From Dillenia suffruticosa (taxonomy: Eukaryota; Streptophyta; Magnoliopsida; Dilleniales; Dilleniaceae): a stretch of DNA of 64,000 bases. Positions 59,742-64,000 of this stretch are shown here, piece by piece. The stretch lies in the NCBI GenBank assembly GCA_033439265.1, contig JAVTVX010000027.1:1689001-1753000 (forward strand), written 5' to 3'. The stretch's first letter is position 1; each line of letters begins with the position of its first letter. The notes below the pieces were generated by a model. The model searched no databases. It was given only the letters and a program-made list of their open reading frames with translations, and was not told where the DNA came from. Position numbers and translations under genes: made by a program.

Positions 59742-62700
59742 TCATCTCTTCCTCAGTGACGAGCCTTTAGCCACAGCCTTCATATTTTGTGAGTCTCTAA
59801 AACAAACAAAATGCACCAATGTCTTCCCATTTGGGTAGATAGCAAAAACACTAGTCCCTATTTTCTTGTGGCAAAGGGAACACATACTATCGCTGTTGAT
59901 CTTCACCACTGTTTTTCTATGGTTATAGAGTTCGTCTTTCACCTGTTTTAAAGGGGCAGAGATGTTTAGGCACACATAATAGTGAAAATTATAAGCTGCA
60001 AAAATTATGAGAACAACATTTGCATTATAAACATGAAAGTAAGGTTGACAGGTTGATAAACTGCGGGCTGATACCATGACAAATAGCACACAAGTCTTCC
60101 AGAAAAGAAATATGGACTTAAATATTGACATAGTTAAGCTAACTTAAGGTGTAGACGTCAATGAGTTCTACCACAAAACTGAGGGTATTATATGGACTCA
60201 TGCATGTTAATTTCAACATGAGAATTTGTTAATAAGATGGGGGGGGGGGGAGAAATTGGAAATGATAGGAACATGGATGGAAAGAAAAAGGGAGAGAAGC
60301 CTCCTCACCCCCGCCCCCAACTTCCTCACAATTTTGGAGTGGAGTTCAGGTGGAAACTCATCCTATCATTTCCTCCTTTTTTCAGAAACCTCCTCTCTCT
60401 CTCTCTCTCTTCCAAAAATAATATTTTCCTTTCCTCTGTCTTTCTTCTTAAGGGTGAAGAGAAAGTGGAAAAGGTGCGGTTCAATCATTTCCAGCATCAT
60501 CAGTGATCGAGCAGACAAATCCTAATGGTGATTTAGTATCTATATCTCCACTCAACATAATATAGAGTTTGATCTAGAATTGTATGCATACCTGCAGGTT
60601 CTCACTGTGTCTCAGACTCTTAATCACTGACAAGTTCCGATAAGCTTCACTAGATTTTCTGAGAAGGGGTCCAAGAAATGGAAGCAAGTTCTGCACATCA
60701 GAATTACACTGAGACCATGAACCAACAACCAAAATTTTGAAGCTAAAACAGTAGTTCTCAAAGGTTTATATGTAAAAACATCAAGATTGAAAAAAGAAAA
60801 TATTTATGATGCTAGCTACGCTAATGCCTTCTCAGAGAATTTCTTGTTGTGACATTAAAGTCAGTAGAACAATTTGTGCCTCATCAATGGGTTCAAAGAT
60901 CGACTCCACTTCATAATCCATGCTTGTACTACTGAAATGGGTTGGGAAAAAAGTACTGGGGGGACATGGCGTCTTAATTCAGCTCTAGGCTAAGGAATAC
61001 AGTATGGGATATTGCAATATGGAGTTCTCTATCAGCATATTTAATACCTGAAGCTTGGTTTCTCTAGGTAAGAGTTTGAGGGCCTGTGCTCCATTGATTC
61101 TGTCCCACCTTCGGCTTAATAAGTCAAGGACTTCATCAAGCATAATATTTGAACCACCTTCCTCACTTGTTTCCTCGGCATCACTCCTTCCACTGTCTGT
61201 GCTACTTGGATTTATCTTCATGTCCTCTGCACCCTCTATTGCCGCAACTTTTTTGGTTAAGCGACCTCTGGCTTTGCCCCAACCTGCTGAACCAACCTTT
61301 GGAGTGACAGCATTTTGGGAAGACACTATATTGCTGATCCGCTTTTCAAAATCCTTTGTTGTCTTCCGGGGATTCAGGTATATTTGTAGAAGGGTGAGAT
61401 AAATATTGCCATTAGATCTAACAGAAGGTTGCAGCGTTTCATACACCCGATCGCAGTAACTTAGTGCCAGTTCAGGAACATGAAGCTACAAAAGCCAACA
61501 GAAGAAAATTACACAAAAGTGAAAAAATTTAACACAGATAACTCTGGAAGACACATGACATACAATCCATGGATATACAACAGAAATCTATTCTGTTTCT
61601 CGCATTTTGACCATAATGCATTGCGAATTTTTTTTTTTTTTTTTAAAAAAGGTAGTGTGATATAATAAGCAGATAAGAACAACTGGCAGTGACAACTGCA
61701 GGTTGAGTACCTTGGAAATGACAACCTCATCAGACTAAACTGGTTCTCCAAACAGGTTGGAAACCAAAATTAACCATAAATCTTTTTAAGAAAGTGTATT
61801 CAACTGAAAAGTTTATGTGAAGTCCTTAAATAAACTCTTAATGTCAAACTGACCCAATAAAGAGAGATTAAGAGAGAAGAACATGATTATGACATGAGAT
61901 ACTCTGGTGAACCATCCAAAACATATTATCTTTAATGCAAAGGGCATGGGTCATGTCCTCTTTCTCTGAGATAAGAGGGGAAATAACTGGAATGCCTTAG
62001 TTCAGGATAAATAATCCAATTAGTGGTTTCAATGCGAAAGGGGATTTGTCTCATTTCATGTTATCTTGCAAATGCCATTTTGCTTTATAACAACCATTCA
62101 TCACGTCAAAAAGAAAGAATAACAGGTTATAGAAACAAATACCTTCTGAACATAAAGAGATAAAGCAAGCTCATGTTGGTTCATCTTTCCCAACAGAATT
62201 GCTCTCTCTTCATACAAAGCATTTGAGGGAAGACGCTTCAGTAAAGCTTCAGGATTGTATCCTGAAATACTCTCCAGCGCTGACAACAATTTTTTCCTTG
62301 TGGGTGAATAAGTTTTCTCATCCCATTTCCTCTGAGCACTTAATTCTGAATGCCACTCAAGAACTTCTGAGATGTAGATTTGCACCTGGCGTAACAAGGA
62401 TAACAGTGAATGACTAGATATGAAATACTATCAAGGCTTCAACTAGGCAGCATAAATGTGCTAGAGCAACATGGTTTAGATTTACCGCAATGTGGACTTT
62501 TATTAGGTGAAAATTGTTACTCAAATAACTTCTGAGAGAGAAGTTCCCATTACCATTTCATTTTGCAGATTGCCAGATATCCCGTTTTCATTCATTGAAA
62601 GCATATGTTCTAGATACATGGCCTGCATGCTCGGAGCATGCTGCTTAAGATAAGAGTTCACCAAGTCCGCTTGAATATTTCCTGAGAGGAAAAGCTCAAT

Positions 62701-64000
62701 GGTTTGATCTGGACAGCTTTCAAGAACAAGCATTGAGAACTCTAGAACGAGCATAGGGTCTGTTCCACATAGAGGCTGCATCAGAAAATTAATCATATCA
62801 TGTAAATTTGAGTTAGATTGGTTCCACATCAGGACTGGAAAAATTGTAGTAAGGATTGAAACATAAAACAGGAGAAAGAAAAAGGGGATTAAAAAGAAAA
62901 AGAAAAAAAGATAGCTCAGTTTGGAAGACAAAGGTTCATGTGATCCAAAATTCACATACAGATGAACACATTGAATAAAGATGTAGCTGTGTGCAATTAA
63001 CAGAAATGGTACAAAAGTTATGAGATAAACAATAGGATGACTAACCTGGAGATACTCAATAATCATCTCTGGCCTAAATTTTTGGGTAATCTCAATCCGT
63101 GGCTGATCAGATTTTGACTCTTCAACTAATTGATGAAGAAGTTTCAGGGCTTCACGGTGCATTCCATTGCACCTGTAAAGTTCCAAAAGGGCTGCATAAT
63201 GATTTGCTTTCTGCAAAAACTCCTCACAGATTTTGACATCACAATAGTTTAGACCTTTCAATAATTCTAAGGCAGCTGAAGATTGTCCTGTAAGCAGCAG
63301 TGCTTGGAGCAGGGCTGTGTCTAGTACAGCTGCCATCTCCCTGGCACCTGAACTGATAGCAATGTTGCCTCGGCCCTGCAGGACCAAGAAGAAAGGAGTG
63401 AGAACCATGAACAAATAGCTCAAAGATCAAAACAAAATATTCATCCACAAAAGATCTGCAAATAATATTCTATGCTTAACAGGCGTGAAAGAGGGGGGTT
63501 GTCTTCATAGTTCTCCGAAGATGTATGCTATTAACTAATGTCATATTAAGGTGATCCACAGCACAATAGAACTTAATCAGTTCTTCTTAAACAGGTACCA
63601 CCCACATAATATTATCATATTGCATGTCAGTACAAAAGGAAATGAAATATTAGAATATAGTTTCTACCATTTTTGAGGACTCCATGAGCAGATACAATCA
63701 GCAGTTTACCTTATTTGATTTCTTAGACCGACTGGAATCATAAGATACATAATTATTGTCAACAGCACCTAGAACCACTTCTTCTGTTCTTTCAGCAGTT
63801 GCCTTTTCAATTATAGTGTATCTCTTCTTCTGCAAAAACTTGATAAGAGCCATTAGAGTATTGTGGCTCAATTTCTTAGACTCAAGTGCTGCATTCTCCT
63901 CTGATTCTGCTTGTTGAGAAGGAGATGAAGATTCCATATCATCAGACACACCAGATGAACCTCTTGAGAGGTAGGGAGCATCCCATCCAATGTCCGTTAG
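59742..64000 (-). CDS. VPS39: VPS39, HOPS complex subunit, C-terminal part (cut by window edge)
   Basis: Minus-strand exons visible: 64000-63710 (continues outside), 63375-63046, 62775-62554, 62385-62143, 61485-61048, 60690-60592, 59942-59742, all joined in phase 0. About 541 residues are seen. The sequence covers the alpha-solenoid: LLQALLLTGQSSAALELL, ANHYAALLELYRCNG, GKMNQHELALSLYV and NGAQALKLLPRETKLQ. It ends in the VPS39 zinc-binding tail: CSLC, then NGKTLVHFVCF, and a basic C-terminus. VPS39 tethers late endosomes to the vacuole as part of HOPS and is essential in Arabidopsis embryos (At4g36630, from memory). The N-terminal citron-homology part lies beyond 64000. Confidence 0.93.

Noticed and set aside
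61055-61402. 115-residue frame on the plus strand
   Set aside because: It is antisense to a long, well-matched VPS39 exon.
1-64000. CRISPR arrays, rRNA, tRNA genes, operons
   Set aside because: None were seen; the window is plant nuclear DNA, and the direct repeats found are microsatellites, tandem units or target duplications.

Overview
This window is nuclear DNA from a flowering plant, most likely a non-Brassicaceae and possibly woody eudicot. The evidence is AT-rich intergenic DNA, many short GT-AG introns, abundant (CT)n/(GA)n microsatellites, plant L1- and RTE-type LINEs, short poly(A) SINEs, a TRIM element, and proteins that read as plant orthologues throughout. There are nine recognisable protein-coding genes. 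Exons were joined by hand using splice signals, frame and recalled family sequences; no alignment was run.

Layout: (1) 1-1924, an HhH-GPD DNA glycosylase (-). (2) 1925-5131, AT-rich spacer with a TRIM element and a TATA-led promoter. (3) 5132-10144, an 18-exon ERD6-like-6 sugar transporter (+). It converges on (4) a 4-exon alpha/beta hydrolase at 10487-13642 (-). (5) 13643-19547, spacer with a SINE and a possible 38-residue spliced peptide gene. (6) 19561-25416, a decayed but nearly full-length L1-type LINE with target-site duplication. (7) 26098-26979, a HANABA TARANU-type GATA factor (-). (8) 26980-35331, a long gene-poor stretch of microsatellites, a hAT-like MITE, SINEs and a LINE scrap. 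(9) 35332-43992, a 26-exon NOL6/UTP22 gene (+). (10) 45.3-49.2 kb, a GC- and purine-rich minisatellite followed by an ARL2/TITAN5 GTPase gene (+) with an N-terminal frame break and an RTE LINE in intron 2. (11) 49816-51.8 kb, a short organellar-type ribosomal protein L6 (-). (12) 52660-54972, a 9-exon Maf-family nucleotide pyrophosphatase (-). (13) 55-57.9 kb, spacer with an antisense LINE relic. (14) 57970-58776, an intronless METTL21-type methyltransferase (+). (15) 59742-64000, the C-terminal half of VPS39 (-), running off the right edge.

The genes do not form a pathway; they are housekeeping or developmental loci. From memory of the Arabidopsis map, their neighbours are split over three duplicated segments: At2g18360-18400, At3g50850-50880 and At4g36610-36630. 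The window may therefore keep a less fractionated ancestral order.

I found no gene cluster or system that looks wholly new. The most interesting items are the frame break in the otherwise intact ARL2/TITAN5, the 38-residue peptide candidate, a SINE family readable from its target-site duplications, CT tracts repeatedly placed just inside 5' splice sites, and the purine-rich minisatellite upstream of ARL2.
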